64,000 nucleotides of DNA. It comes from an uncultured Pelagibacteraceae bacterium. GTDB taxonomy: Bacteria; Pseudomonadota; Alphaproteobacteria; Pelagibacterales; Pelagibacteraceae. A program made the translations under genes and the position numbers. Every line of letters starts with the position of its first letter. Position 1 is the stretch's first letter. The DNA lies in assembly GCA_902515205.1 (NCBI GenBank), contig CABXTU010000004.1:1-64000 (forward strand). The letters run 5' to 3'. The notes below the pieces were generated by a model. It was not told the origin of the DNA and did not search any database. It saw nothing but the letters and a program-made list of their open reading frames with translations. This document shows positions 18,629-27,419 of the stretch, piece by piece.

Positions 18629-19279
18629 AAAACTGTTAATAACTTAATCCAAATTAAAAATGAAATACAATCAAAAAGCTTTGATCAAAATCTGAAAATA
18701 AACATTATTGCTGTAAGTAAAACATTTTCTATGGAAAGTATATTACCATTAATAGATTATGGACATATTGATTATGGAGAAAATAAAGTGCAAGAAGCAG
18801 TTGATAAATGGACTGATATTAAAAAAATCAAACCTAATTTAAACCTACACATGATAGGAAAGTTACAAACTAATAAAGTTAAGTATGCTGTAAAGTTATT
18901 CGATTATATTCATTCACTAGACTCAATTAAACTAGCAAGAAAAATTTCTTTAGAACAAAATAAGATTAAAAGAAGTATAAAGATTTTTATCCAAATTAAT
19001 ATTGGGAATGAAAATCAAAAGAGTGGCATTATGATAGGCGAAGTTAATAACTTTTATAAACTATGTGTTGAAGATTTTAATTTAGATGTAATTGGTTTGA
19101 TGTGTTTACCCCCTTTAAATCTCGATCCATCTATTTGTTTTGAAAATATGAAACAAATCGCAGAGAAACTTCATTTAAAAGAATTAAGTATGGGTATGTC
19201 ATCTGATTATTTAAAAGCACTGAAGTATAACTCTACTTATGTCAGAATTGGTTCGAAAATTTTTGGTGAAAGAAGCTAG
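18623..19279 (+). CDS. yggS: PLP homeostasis protein, YggS family
   Basis: YggS-type proteins bind pyridoxal phosphate and buffer its supply. The PLP lysine lies in INIIAVSKTF, followed by YGENKVQEAVDKW, HMIGKLQTNK and, near the end, LSMGMSSDYLKAL, all family signatures. The ORF track begins at 18587, but the ATG at 18623 (MHKTVNNLIQIKNEI) fits the family N-terminus. This start is the mirror image of the ThiE-like start (palindrome ATGCAT). The stop shares CTAG with the convergent YkuD-fold gene. Confidence 0.93.
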   Translation: MHKTVNNLIQIKNEIQSKSFDQNLKINIIAVSKTFSMESILPLIDYGHIDYGENKVQEAVDKWTDIKKIKPNLNLHMIGKLQTNKVKYAVKLFDYIHSLDSIKLARKISLEQNKIKRSIKIFIQINIGNENQKSGIMIGEVNNFYKLCVEDFNLDVIGLMCLPPLNLDPSICFENMKQIAEKLHLKELSMGMSSDYLKALKYNSTYVRIGSKIFGERS

Positions 19280-19770
19280 TTTATTCTTATTTTTGTATTT
19301 TTTTTAATTAATTTCAATAAAATTAAAAAATCCGTTTTTTTCAAAGCGATACATCCATTAGTACTTTTATAATTTTTTGTTAAGTGTATAAATATTGCAC
19401 TTCCTTTATTAGGAATTATATTTTTTGTATTATATAAAATAGGAATTAATAAATCATATTTGCTATCTAATCTAAAAAGTTTTTCGAATTTTTGTTTTTT
19501 ATTTATTTTAATTAATTTGTTGTAACTGTTTTTATCTTTAGGATTATCACACCAGCCCATATTCTTTTTAATACCTATGCATTTCAATTTCGTATTTGGT
19601 TTTTTTAATCTGTCTTTTCGGTAGTATAAATTTCCAATTTCAAAAATACCTTTAGGTGTTTTTTTATCTCCCTCCAACTTATTTTTTGTTATCCCGTTTT
19701 TACCCACAGAACATTGAAATTTAAAATCTTCTAAAATAAGAGTTTCTTTATTTTTTAGAATTATTGTCAT
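19276..19770 (-). CDS. L,D-transpeptidase (YkuD-fold) family protein
   Basis: The 164-residue protein carries the YkuD catalytic pattern: a histidine in AIFIHLTKNY followed by STNGCIAL with the active cysteine. It also has a GDKKTPKGIF segment typical of the compact COG3786-type members. Classical L,D-transpeptidases cross-link peptidoglycan in the periplasm, but no signal peptide or anchor is visible here. It may be a cytoplasmic or otherwise exported relative. The start is only 13 bases from that of the divergent winged-helix gene. Confidence 0.78.
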   Translation of the reverse strand: MTIILKNKETLILEDFKFQCSVGKNGITKNKLEGDKKTPKGIFEIGNLYYRKDRLKKPNTKLKCIGIKKNMGWCDNPKDKNSYNKLIKINKKQKFEKLFRLDSKYDLLIPILYNTKNIIPNKGSAIFIHLTKNYKSTNGCIALKKTDFLILLKLIKKNTKIRIN

Positions 19771-19783
19771 AGTTTATTTATAT

Positions 19784-20347
19784 ATGAATTTTAAAAAAAT
19801 AATTATTTATAGAAATGATGTTTTATTTGATATTTTGGATGAAATTAAAGAAAACTTTAATTATGACTTGATTAAAGTAGATGAAAAAAACTTTCACAAA
19901 TTTATAGCAGTTTTGTCTAGCGATTTTCTAATTATCTCTAATTTAGAAATAAAAGGATATAAAAATATATTACAATTAGATAAACTCCCGATAAAAATTG
20001 ACAAACTCATTCAACTTATAAATCTTAAATTTTTAAAGGATAAATTTAATTTTCAGTCAGACTTAATTATTAAATCTTATAATCTAAATTTGAATTCAAG
20101 AATTATGACTAAAGGGGATAAATTTATAAATTTAACTGAGAGAGAGATAAATCTTATATTATATTTAAAAAAAGATCCTTTGGCAGTAAAAATAGACAAA
20201 TTACAAAAAGATGTTTGGGGGCATACTTCAAAACTTGAAACACATACGGTCGAGACTCATATTTATCGTTTAAGAAAAAAGATTAAAGAAAAGTTTAATG
20301 ATGAAAACTTTATAAAAAGTTCTAAGGAAGGTTATTTTATTAGTTGA
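19784..20347 (+). CDS. Winged-helix transcriptional regulator with degenerate receiver domain
   Basis: Residues about 105-187 form an OmpR/PhoB-type DNA-binding domain (LTEREINLILYLKK, then THTVETHIYRLRKKIKEKF and SSKEGYFIS). The first ~90 residues have the size and strand pattern of a response-regulator receiver. The expected phosphoacceptor strand, however, reads DFLIIS, with Ser at the Asp position (about residue 52), so phosphorylation is unlikely. No histidine kinase is adjacent. The 3' end overlaps the putative arfA-like gene. Confidence 0.78.
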   Translation: MNFKKIIIYRNDVLFDILDEIKENFNYDLIKVDEKNFHKFIAVLSSDFLIISNLEIKGYKNILQLDKLPIKIDKLIQLINLKFLKDKFNFQSDLIIKSYNLNLNSRIMTKGDKFINLTEREINLILYLKKDPLAVKIDKLQKDVWGHTSKLETHTVETHIYRLRKKIKEKFNDENFIKSSKEGYFIS

Positions 20348-20451
20348 AAAAAAAAAATTATATAGCTAAAGAATTACTTACAACCAAGTATAAACCCAGG
20401 GTAGTTAAACCTAAGAAAGGTAAAGGAAGTTTTAAAAGAAAAAAAAAGTAA
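20344..20451 (+). CDS. Small ArfA-like ribosome-rescue protein (TTG start)
   Basis: A 35-codon ORF begins at a TTG overlapping the stop of the winged-helix gene (TTGA) and reads MKKKNYIAKELLTTKYKPRV then VKPKKGKGSFKRKKK. The KKGKGSFKRK tail closely resembles the conserved KKGKGSYxRK tail of ArfA, which binds the empty mRNA channel of stalled ribosomes and recruits a release factor. The upstream region also has the ArfA-like A-x-x-L-x-x-x-x-x-x-x-R-V pattern. It is shorter than E. coli ArfA. It is too short for the ORF track, and the call is by motif only. Confidence 0.6.
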   Translation: MKKKNYIAKELLTTKYKPRVVKPKKGKGSFKRKKK

Positions 20452-20467
20452 ACTTAGTTTAGATATT

Positions 20468-21397
20468 TTAAAGTCTTGCCCCGATTTGTTGAATCACTTC
20501 AGATGACATTTCGGTGCCTTTGAGTAGGCAGTCTCTTAAAGATAATTTATTTACATATCCATGTAAATAACCGGCTGCAAAAAGATCACCAGCACCTGTT
20601 AAATCAACAATTTTAAGATTTTCTTTAATTCCACATTCAACTATTTCTTCACCATTAATAGCAATTGCACCTTTCTCACCTCTAGTTAAGACTATTAATT
20701 TATTTAGAGATTTTGAAAAATTTATTACTTCTTCAAATGATTTTGCTTCTATTAATGACATTATCTCTTGTTCATTAGCAAATGTTATATCTAATTTATT
20801 TTTAACAAGTTCTAAAAAATGAGGTTTGTGACGATCAACACAAAATTGATCTGATAATGACATTGCAACTTTGTTAGCACTTTGAATTGCTTTTTCAAAA
20901 GCCTTTTTAGGCTTACCTTCATCCCAAAGATATCCCTCCAAAAGTATTATTTCACTTTGTCTAATAGCATCCGAACTAACATCATTTTCATTAATTTTAC
21001 CCGCAGTTCCTAAAAAAGTGCACATTGTACGTTCTGAGTCAGGTGTAACTAATATTAAGCAAGTACCTGTAGGAAGTTCCTCTTTTTTTTTAGTATAAAA
21101 ATATTTAACATTTTCTTTTATAAGACCATTCTCATACTTGTTACCAAGGTCATCATCGTTTACTTTGCCTATAAAACCAACTTTATTTCCTAATTGTGCT
21201 AATCCAACAATCGAATTAGCCACTGATCCACCAGAAATAGTTTTTTCAATCTTTAAGTTTGTCAATAGTGATTTAAAATCTTTTTCATCAAAGATTAGTT
21301 TCATAGTTCCTTTAGTTAAATTATTGTTAGAAATAAAACTTTCGTTAACTTTACAAATTACATCTACTATTGCATTTCCAATACCAAGAATTTTCAT
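20468..21397 (-). CDS. PfkB-family sugar/nucleoside kinase, adenosine-kinase-like
   Basis: This 309-residue ribokinase-fold protein has the N-terminal GIGNAIVDVI, the GGSVANSIVGLAQLG substrate-loop motif and the C-terminal DLTGAGDLFAAGYL with the catalytic Asp and anion hole. Alphaproteobacterial members with this start are usually annotated adenosine kinase, which returns adenosine to AMP. The substrate is not provable from sequence. It is the last gene of the dnaJ-dapB-nth run. Confidence 0.85.
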   Translation of the reverse strand: MKILGIGNAIVDVICKVNESFISNNNLTKGTMKLIFDEKDFKSLLTNLKIEKTISGGSVANSIVGLAQLGNKVGFIGKVNDDDLGNKYENGLIKENVKYFYTKKKEELPTGTCLILVTPDSERTMCTFLGTAGKINENDVSSDAIRQSEIILLEGYLWDEGKPKKAFEKAIQSANKVAMSLSDQFCVDRHKPHFLELVKNKLDITFANEQEIMSLIEAKSFEEVINFSKSLNKLIVLTRGEKGAIAINGEEIVECGIKENLKIVDLTGAGDLFAAGYLHGYVNKLSLRDCLLKGTEMSSEVIQQIGARL

Positions 21398-21398
21398 T

Positions 21399-22052
21399 TT
21401 AAGCTTTTTTAGTTTTTACAGGTTTCTTCCTTTTAGGATAGCAGCTAGTACAAATTTTACAAGTTATTCCATAACAATCTCTAGCTTTACAAAAATCTCT
21501 TCCATAATAAATAATTTGAAGATGAAGTTTATTCCAGGATTTTTTTGGAAATAATCTTTTTAAATCTATTTCAGTTTGAATTACGCTTTTTCCGTTTGTT
21601 AAACCCCATCTTTGAGCAAGCCTATGTATATGAGTATCGACTGGAAATGCAGGATAGCCAAATCCTTGAGACATAACCACACTTGCTGTCTTATGACCAA
21701 CTCCAGGCAGTTTTTCTAACTCCTCAAAGCTTTTTGGAACTTTACTTTTATGTTTATTTATTAATATTTTAGATAGATTGTATATACTTTTAGCCTTAAT
21801 CCTAAAAATACCAATTTTTTTTATTAATTTTTCAATTTTTTTTCTTCCTAATTTTTGAAAATGCTCAGGTTTAAAGTACTTTGGATATATATTTTTAGTA
21901 ACATTATTGACATTTACATCAGTACACTGAGCTGAAAGAAGAACTGAAATTAATAGAGTAAAAACGTTTCTACTGTTCAATGGTACAGAGATATTAGGAT
22001 AAGTTTTATTCAAAATTTGTAAAACAATTTTAGCTCTCTCAACATCATTCAT
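21399..22052 (-). CDS. nth: Endonuclease III (DNA glycosylase/AP lyase)
   Basis: Nth removes oxidised pyrimidines and cleaves the abasic site. The helix-hairpin-helix LPGVGHKTASVV holds the catalytic lysine, PVDTHIHRLAQRWGL holds the catalytic aspartate, and a C-terminal cysteine cluster (CKARDCYGITCKICTSC) supplies the 4Fe-4S ligands. At 217 residues it is full length. It shares one base with dapB and is followed closely by the PfkB-family kinase. Confidence 0.96.
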   Translation of the reverse strand: MNDVERAKIVLQILNKTYPNISVPLNSRNVFTLLISVLLSAQCTDVNVNNVTKNIYPKYFKPEHFQKLGRKKIEKLIKKIGIFRIKAKSIYNLSKILINKHKSKVPKSFEELEKLPGVGHKTASVVMSQGFGYPAFPVDTHIHRLAQRWGLTNGKSVIQTEIDLKRLFPKKSWNKLHLQIIYYGRDFCKARDCYGITCKICTSCYPKRKKPVKTKKA

Positions 22053-22828
22053 TATTTAAAATTCATGAGATCTCTCATTGAATAAAGACCAGCCTTTTTT
22101 GAGAACAACCATTTTGCGGCTGAAAGTGCTCCTTCAGAATAGAGTGCTCTATCGAAAGCCTCATGATTAAGAGTAATAATTTCTTTGTCACTCGAAAATT
22201 TTACTTCATGTTCTCCTATTATTTCTCCTTTCCTTATAGAATTAAAATTAATTTTTTTTCCATAAGGAAAATTTTTTTTATTCAAATATTTTTTTCCAAT
22301 CAAATTATAAAAATTTTTATTTTTACCTACAGCGATACCCTTGCCTAACATTAATGCTGTTCCAGAAGGGAAATCATTTTTGTGCTTGTGGTGAACCTCA
22401 ATGATTTTACTTAAAAAATTTTTACCTAGAGATCTAGATGCAATTTCTGTCAGATACATTAAAAGATTAATTCCAAGACTCATATTTCCTGCCTTTAAAA
22501 TTGGTATTTTTTTGGAAAAGCTTTTTATCAAACCTTCTTCTTTTCTTGTAAATCCAGTTGTTCCTATTACTACTTTTTTTTTAAGTTTTAATGCTATTTT
22601 AAGAACTTCAAAAGTACACTTTGGTACTGTAAAATCTATGATTAAGCCTGCTTTTTTAAATGCTTGCTCAGTATTTTGTTCTATCCTAATCCCCTTAATT
22701 TTCTCATCTGTTTTTTCACTTTCTGTAAAAGTAACTAACTTAAAATTCTTATTTAAGCTTGCGGATTTGATTATTTGTTGACCCATTCGGCCTAGGCAAC
22801 CAGTTACTGCTAAGTTAATTTTTTTCAT
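22052..22828 (-). CDS. dapB: 4-hydroxy-tetrahydrodipicolinate reductase
   Basis: DapB reduces the dihydrodipicolinate-pathway intermediate on the way to diaminopimelate and lysine. The Rossmann motif is VTGCLGRMGQQIIK, the substrate-binding motif is EVHHKHKNDFPSGTA, and FTVPK / GTTGF match the family. At 258 residues it is normal. Its ATG overlaps the TGA of a 56-residue membrane ORF (ATGA), and its end overlaps nth by one base. Confidence 0.96.
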   Translation of the reverse strand: MKKINLAVTGCLGRMGQQIIKSASLNKNFKLVTFTESEKTDEKIKGIRIEQNTEQAFKKAGLIIDFTVPKCTFEVLKIALKLKKKVVIGTTGFTRKEEGLIKSFSKKIPILKAGNMSLGINLLMYLTEIASRSLGKNFLSKIIEVHHKHKNDFPSGTALMLGKGIAVGKNKNFYNLIGKKYLNKKNFPYGKKINFNSIRKGEIIGEHEVKFSSDKEIITLNHEAFDRALYSEGALSAAKWLFSKKAGLYSMRDLMNFK

Positions 22829-22995
22829 TTAAAGATAGAATATGAAACTATCACAATTGATATGATAATTATAGACCAAATGAATAAATTTTTAAAAAGA
22901 CTTTTACTTTCAGAATTGGATCTTAAAAATCCTGGAATAACTAAAATTAAAACTGCAATTAAAAAAATTGCAGGTACTATTTGCTCTAATTCCAT
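22825..22995 (-). CDS. Small two-helix membrane protein, 56 residues (unrecognised)
   Basis: This ORF lies between dnaJ and dapB and is too short for the ORF track. It begins MELEQIVPAIFLIAVLILVI and continues through a polar loop (RSNSESKSLFKN) into a second hydrophobic helix (IWSIIIISIVIVSYSIF). The start is 3 bases after the dnaJ stop, and the stop overlaps the dapB start as ATGA, so it is locked into the operon. Without it there would be a 170-base gap in an otherwise gapless run. I do not recognise the family; it may be an inner-membrane microprotein. Confidence 0.7.
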   Translation of the reverse strand: MELEQIVPAIFLIAVLILVIPGFLRSNSESKSLFKNLFIWSIIIISIVIVSYSIFK

Positions 22996-22998
22996 ATT

Positions 22999-24129
22999 TT
23001 AATTATTCCAAAAGCTCTTTGCTTTTTGAAAAAATTTTTTAATGCTTGGATTAGATTTTTCATTTTCTATTTTTCTAAATCTTTCTAATAAATCTTTTTG
23101 TTCTTTATTTAAACTTATAGGCACCTCTGTTTTAACCTTAACATATAAATCTCCATAATCACCTCTTCGCATAAATGGCATACCTTTGCCTTTTAATCTG
23201 AATTGTTTACCCTCTTGGGTTCCATCAGGTATTTTAATTTTAGCTTTTTTTCCATCAATTGTAGGTATTTCAATTGTTGTACCTAGAGCAGCATCAGCTA
23301 TTGAAATTGGAAATTCAAAAAATAAATTTACATCTGAGCGTTTAAATAGTTCATGTGATTTTACATTTATGAATAAGTATAGATCCCCGGCTGCTCCACC
23401 TCTTACTCCAGCCTCGCCTTTTCCAGCTAGCCTTATTCTAGTTCCATCATCTACGCCCTTAGGAATAGTAACAGATATTTTTTTTGAAGTTTGTTTATTT
23501 CCTTGTCCATTACAATCTGAGCAAGGATTGGTTATTTCCTCTCCACTTCCCGCACATTGAGGGCATGTTTGTTGAACTGTAAAGAAACCCTGGTTAGATC
23601 TTATTTTACCATTTCCACCACAATAGCTACATCGATCTGGACTTGAACCAGCTTTAGACCCATTGCCTTTACAAGTATTGCATTTTTCAGAAGTTGAAAA
23701 TTGAATATTTTGTTTTTTTCCTGAATATGCTTCTTCTAATGAAATAGATAAATCATATCTTAAATCTGAGCCTCTATTATTTGCATTTCTTCCTCTAGAA
23801 CTCCTTCTTCCGCCACCACCAAAATCACCAAAAAAATCCTCAAAAATATCTGAGAAATCTGCTCCACTAAATCCTCCGAATCCTCCCTGTCCACCACCTC
23901 CATTTTCAAAGGCGGCATGTCCAAAATTATCGTAATTTTCTTTCTTAGATTTATCCGAGAGAACTCCATAAGCTTCACTAGCTTCTTTAAACTTGTCCTC
24001 CGCAGCTTTATCGCCTGGATTTTTATCTGGATGATATTTTACAGCTAGTTTTCTATAAGCAGACTTTAGTTCGTCCGAATTTGCATTTTTATTTACGCCC
24101 AGGACATCGTAATAATCTCTCTTAGACAT
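22999..24129 (-). CDS. dnaJ: Chaperone DnaJ
   Basis: DnaJ delivers substrates to DnaK and stimulates its ATPase. The J domain with HPD ([10 protein letters not shown]), a Gly/Phe-rich linker, four CxxCxGxG zinc repeats ([32 protein letters not shown]) and the C-terminal substrate-binding domains are all present in 376 residues. It lies 29 bases after dnaK on the same strand. Confidence 0.98.
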   Translation of the reverse strand: MSKRDYYDVLGVNKNANSDELKSAYRKLAVKYHPDKNPGDKAAEDKFKEASEAYGVLSDKSKKENYDNFGHAAFENGGGGQGGFGGFSGADFSDIFEDFFGDFGGGGRRSSRGRNANNRGSDLRYDLSISLEEAYSGKKQNIQFSTSEKCNTCKGNGSKAGSSPDRCSYCGGNGKIRSNQGFFTVQQTCPQCAGSGEEITNPCSDCNGQGNKQTSKKISVTIPKGVDDGTRIRLAGKGEAGVRGGAAGDLYLFINVKSHELFKRSDVNLFFEFPISIADAALGTTIEIPTIDGKKAKIKIPDGTQEGKQFRLKGKGMPFMRRGDYGDLYVKVKTEVPISLNKEQKDLLERFRKIENEKSNPSIKKFFQKAKSFWNN

Positions 24130-24158
24130 GTTTTTAACCTGGACAAATAGATGTCAGT

Positions 24159-26084
24159 TTAAGCGCTTTTTTCTTTGTTTTCGTCTTTTACTTCTTCAAA
24201 ATCCGCATCAACAACATTATCGTCTTTTTTTTCCTTTGCATCTTTACCATCATCTTTACCAGATTCTGGTTTACTACTTTGTTGTGCTTTGTATATAGCC
24301 TCTCCAAGTTTCATTGAAGCTTGAACTAATGACTCAGTTTTTTTCTTAATATCCTCAATATCTTCACCTTTTAAAGCTTCCTTTAATGCACTAGATCCGT
24401 CTTCAATTGCTTTTTTTTCAGCATCTGAAACCTTAGATCCATGTTCTTTAAGATTTTTTTCAGTTGAATGAATCAATGTATCAGCTTGGTTCCTTACATC
24501 AACAGATTCTCTTTTTTTCTTATCAGCATCTTTGTTTGCTTCTGCATCCTTAACCATTTTTTCAATTTCTTCATCACTTAAACCACCAGATGCTTGAATT
24601 TGTATTTTTTGTTCTTTACCAGTCCCTTTGTCTTTTGCTGAAACATTCACAATTCCATTTGCGTCAATATCAAAAGTTACCTCAACCTGTGGAACACCTC
24701 TTGGTGCTGGGGCAATACCTATTAATTCAAAATTTCCAAGTAATTTATTGTCTGACGCCATTTCTCTTTCACCTTGCAGAACTCTTATGGAAACAGCCGG
24801 TTGATTATCTTCAGCTGTAGAAAAAACTTGGCTCTTTTTTGTGGGTATTGTTGTATTTTTCTCAATAAGTTTAGTTGACACTCCGCCAAGAGTTTCTATC
24901 CCAAGTGACAATGGAGTTACATCTAACAAAAGAACATCTTTTACATCACCTTGTAATACGCCCGCTTGAATAGCAGCACCCATAGCAACAACCTCATCTG
25001 GATTTACACTCTTATTAGGTTCTTTTCCAAAAAAGTTTTTAACTTCATTTATAACTTTGGGCATTCTAGTCATACCCCCAACCATAACAATCTCATCTAC
25101 ATCGCTAGCAGAAATACCAGCATCTTTTAAAGCAGTTTTGCATGGAGGAATTGTTCTAGATATTAAATCTTCAACAAGAGCCTCTAACTTAGCTCTAGTC
25201 ATTTTTAAATTTATATGTTTTGGACCAGTTTTATCTGCAGTTATAAATGGCAAATTAATATCTGTTTGTTCTGCAGCTGATAACTCAATCTTAGCTTTTT
25301 CAGCTGCCTCCTTTAGTCTTTGTAAAGCTAGTTTGTCAGATTTTAAATCTATTCCAGAGTCTTTTTTGAATTCAGCAATTAAATATTCAACAACAGCATT
25401 ATCAAAATCTTCACCACCTAAAAAAGTATCACCATTTGTTGATTTAACTTCAAAAACCCCATCCCCAAGTTCAAGAATAGAAACATCAAAAGTACCGCCT
25501 CCTAAATCATAAACAGCAATCTTTTTATTTTGTTTTTTATCTAAACCATAAGCCAATGAAGCTGCAGTTGGCTCATTAATAATTCTCAAGACTTCAAGGC
25601 CAGCAATTTTACCAGCATCTTTAGTAGCTTGTCTTTGAGCATCATTAAAATAAGCTGGGACAGTTATTACTGCTTTTGTTACAGCCTGACCTAAATATTT
25701 TTCAGCCGTCTCTTTCATTTTTTGAAGGATAAATGCTGAAATTTGTGACGGTGAATATTTTTCACCTTTTGCTTCAATCCAAGCATCACCTTTTTCTGAA
25801 TTTACGATTTTAAATGGTGCAGCTTCGATATCTTTTTTTACAGTTGGATCATCAAAGTTTCTGCCTATTAGTCTTTTTACTGCAAAGATAGTATTTTCTG
25901 GATTAGTAACAGCCTGTCTTTTAGCAGGCTGACCAATTAATTTTTCATTTTCATTTGTAAAAGCCACTACAGATGGTGTAGTTCTAGCTCCTTCTGCGTT
26001 TTCCAAAACTTTTGCTTGGCTACCTTCCATTATAGCAACACAAGAGTTTGTTGTTCCTAAATCTATTCCAATAATTTTACTCAT
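24159..26084 (-). CDS. dnaK: Chaperone DnaK (Hsp70)
   Basis: This 641-residue Hsp70 has the N-terminal [13 protein letters not shown], the phosphate-2 signature [14 protein letters not shown], the third signature [13 protein letters not shown], and the [16 protein letters not shown] substrate-binding segment. The charged tail ends in the region [11 protein letters not shown]. It lies in the order grpE-dnaK-dnaJ. The 51-base grpE-dnaK gap may hold its own promoter, but I see no clear heat-shock promoter or CIRCE repeat. Confidence 0.99.
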   Translation of the reverse strand: MSKIIGIDLGTTNSCVAIMEGSQAKVLENAEGARTTPSVVAFTNENEKLIGQPAKRQAVTNPENTIFAVKRLIGRNFDDPTVKKDIEAAPFKIVNSEKGDAWIEAKGEKYSPSQISAFILQKMKETAEKYLGQAVTKAVITVPAYFNDAQRQATKDAGKIAGLEVLRIINEPTAASLAYGLDKKQNKKIAVYDLGGGTFDVSILELGDGVFEVKSTNGDTFLGGEDFDNAVVEYLIAEFKKDSGIDLKSDKLALQRLKEAAEKAKIELSAAEQTDINLPFITADKTGPKHINLKMTRAKLEALVEDLISRTIPPCKTALKDAGISASDVDEIVMVGGMTRMPKVINEVKNFFGKEPNKSVNPDEVVAMGAAIQAGVLQGDVKDVLLLDVTPLSLGIETLGGVSTKLIEKNTTIPTKKSQVFSTAEDNQPAVSIRVLQGEREMASDNKLLGNFELIGIAPAPRGVPQVEVTFDIDANGIVNVSAKDKGTGKEQKIQIQASGGLSDEEIEKMVKDAEANKDADKKKRESVDVRNQADTLIHSTEKNLKEHGSKVSDAEKKAIEDGSSALKEALKGEDIEDIKKKTESLVQASMKLGEAIYKAQQSSKPESGKDDGKDAKEKKDDNVVDADFEEVKDENKEKSA

Positions 26085-26135
26085 ATTAAAAAGACATATA
26101 AGTGTTAAATTTAATTCTACAAGTTAGATCAATCA

Positions 26136-26780
26136 TTATTTATTTTCATTATTTTCTTTATTTTCCCCGTTTTTATCGCTTTTGTTACTCGATTTTTTTG
26201 AAACCCCTACTAAAGAGGGCCGCAATAACCTATCTCCGATTGTGAATCCTTTTTGTATTTCCTGCACTATTGTACCTGGTTCCTTTAAGTCGTCATCTAT
26301 TTCCATCATTGCTTGGTGAAAATTTGGATCTAACTTTTTATTCAAGCTTTCAATTGGTTTAATCTTGTTTTTTGCAAAAATTGAAATTAAATCTTTATTA
26401 ATAATAGCCAAGTGTTCTAAAATTTTTTTAAGGCTTTCAGAATTTTTTAAACTTTCGTCATTCTCTAAAATTTGTTTAGATCTTTCAAGATTATCAATCA
26501 ATTGTAGTGCTTCTTTAGCTAAAATAAATCCTCCATATTCAAAAGCTTCCTCTTTTTCTTTCTCAAATCTTCTTCGTTGATTTTCCATTTCTGCAAATGT
26601 TCTAGCCAATTTATCTTCTAATTCTAAAATTTTATCCTCAGGGGTTTCCTTTTTTGATTTATCTGTATTTTCAGTTTTAGCTTCAGAAGTTTCAGACATT
26701 GTCTCTAATATTTCTTCATTATCATCTTTTTTATCTTCTGAAACTTTAGCTTCTTTTTTTTGGTTTTGATCTTTTTCCAT
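26136..26780 (-). CDS. grpE: Nucleotide exchange factor GrpE
   Basis: GrpE releases ADP from DnaK. The 214-residue protein has a long acidic, charged N-terminal tail, a coiled-coil (LARTFAEMENQRRRFEKEKE) and the C-terminal wing with LDPNFHQAMMEI and EIQKGFTIGDRLLRPSLVGVS. It heads the grpE-dnaK-dnaJ run and diverges from rdgB with only 36 bases between start codons. hrcA, often next to grpE, is not here. Confidence 0.96.
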   Translation of the reverse strand: MEKDQNQKKEAKVSEDKKDDNEEILETMSETSEAKTENTDKSKKETPEDKILELEDKLARTFAEMENQRRRFEKEKEEAFEYGGFILAKEALQLIDNLERSKQILENDESLKNSESLKKILEHLAIINKDLISIFAKNKIKPIESLNKKLDPNFHQAMMEIDDDLKEPGTIVQEIQKGFTIGDRLLRPSLVGVSKKSSNKSDKNGENKENNENK

Positions 26781-26816
26781 AACAACTTATATGGTAAGAA
26801 AATTAAGAATTTCCAG

Positions 26817-27419
26817 ATGTTAAATAAAAAAATAAAAAAATTACTTATTGGTACAAATAACAAGGGAAAACTTAAAGAAATAAGGAGTTTACTTCCAAAA
26901 TATATAAAAACATACTCCACATCAGATTTTAAATTAAAGAGTCCGATAGAAAATGGAGAATCTTTTAAGGAAAATTCTTTGATTAAATCAAGATATTTTT
27001 CTAAAAAAACAAATTTAACCTGTATTGCTGATGACTCAGGATTGGAAATAGATATTTTAAATAAACGTCCTGGAATATATTCTGCTAGGTGGGCAGGAAG
27101 AGAATCTAATTTTAATAAAGCTATTAAAAAAGTTTATAAAGAATTAAAAAAAAAGGATAAAGATTGGAAAAAAAAAAAAATTAAAGCGCGTTTTATTTGT
27201 GCATTATCTATAAGTTTTTTAAACAAGAAAATATCTTGTGTAATTGGAAAAGTAGAGGGGTATATCGCTCATGAGCCAAAAGGAAAAAATGGTTTTGGGT
27301 ATGATCCAATATTTATTCCTTTGAAAGGAAAACAAACTTTTGGTGAAATGAAATCTAATTTAAAATATAAAATCGATCATAGGTCTATGGCTTATAGAAA
27401 AATTAGAAGATTTCTTTAA
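26817..27419 (+). CDS. rdgB: Non-canonical purine NTP pyrophosphatase (RdgB/HAM1)
   Basis: RdgB hydrolyses ITP, dITP and XTP. The N-terminal KKLLIGTNNKGKLKEI, central ADDSGLEID, GIYSARWAGRE and GKNGFGYDPIFIP are family signatures, and HRSMAYRKI closes the protein. The ORF track begins at 26760, inside the grpE coding region; the ATG at 26817 is the natural start. A run of 13 A encodes part of a Lys stretch. The 3' end overlaps the convergent LpoA-like gene by 17 bases. Confidence 0.93.
   Translation: MLNKKIKKLLIGTNNKGKLKEIRSLLPKYIKTYSTSDFKLKSPIENGESFKENSLIKSRYFSKKTNLTCIADDSGLEIDILNKRPGIYSARWAGRESNFNKAIKKVYKELKKKDKDWKKKKIKARFICALSISFLNKKISCVIGKVEGYIAHEPKGKNGFGYDPIFIPLKGKQTFGEMKSNLKYKIDHRSMAYRKIRRFL

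Noticed and set aside
23186-25512. Plus-strand ORFs of 76-151 codons antisense to dnaK and dnaJ
   Set aside because: They mirror conserved chaperone codons; composition is that of an antisense frame and no family is recognisable.
26760-26816. 19-residue N-terminal extension of rdgB
   Set aside because: It overlaps the grpE start region and is not part of the RdgB family; the ATG at 26817 fits.
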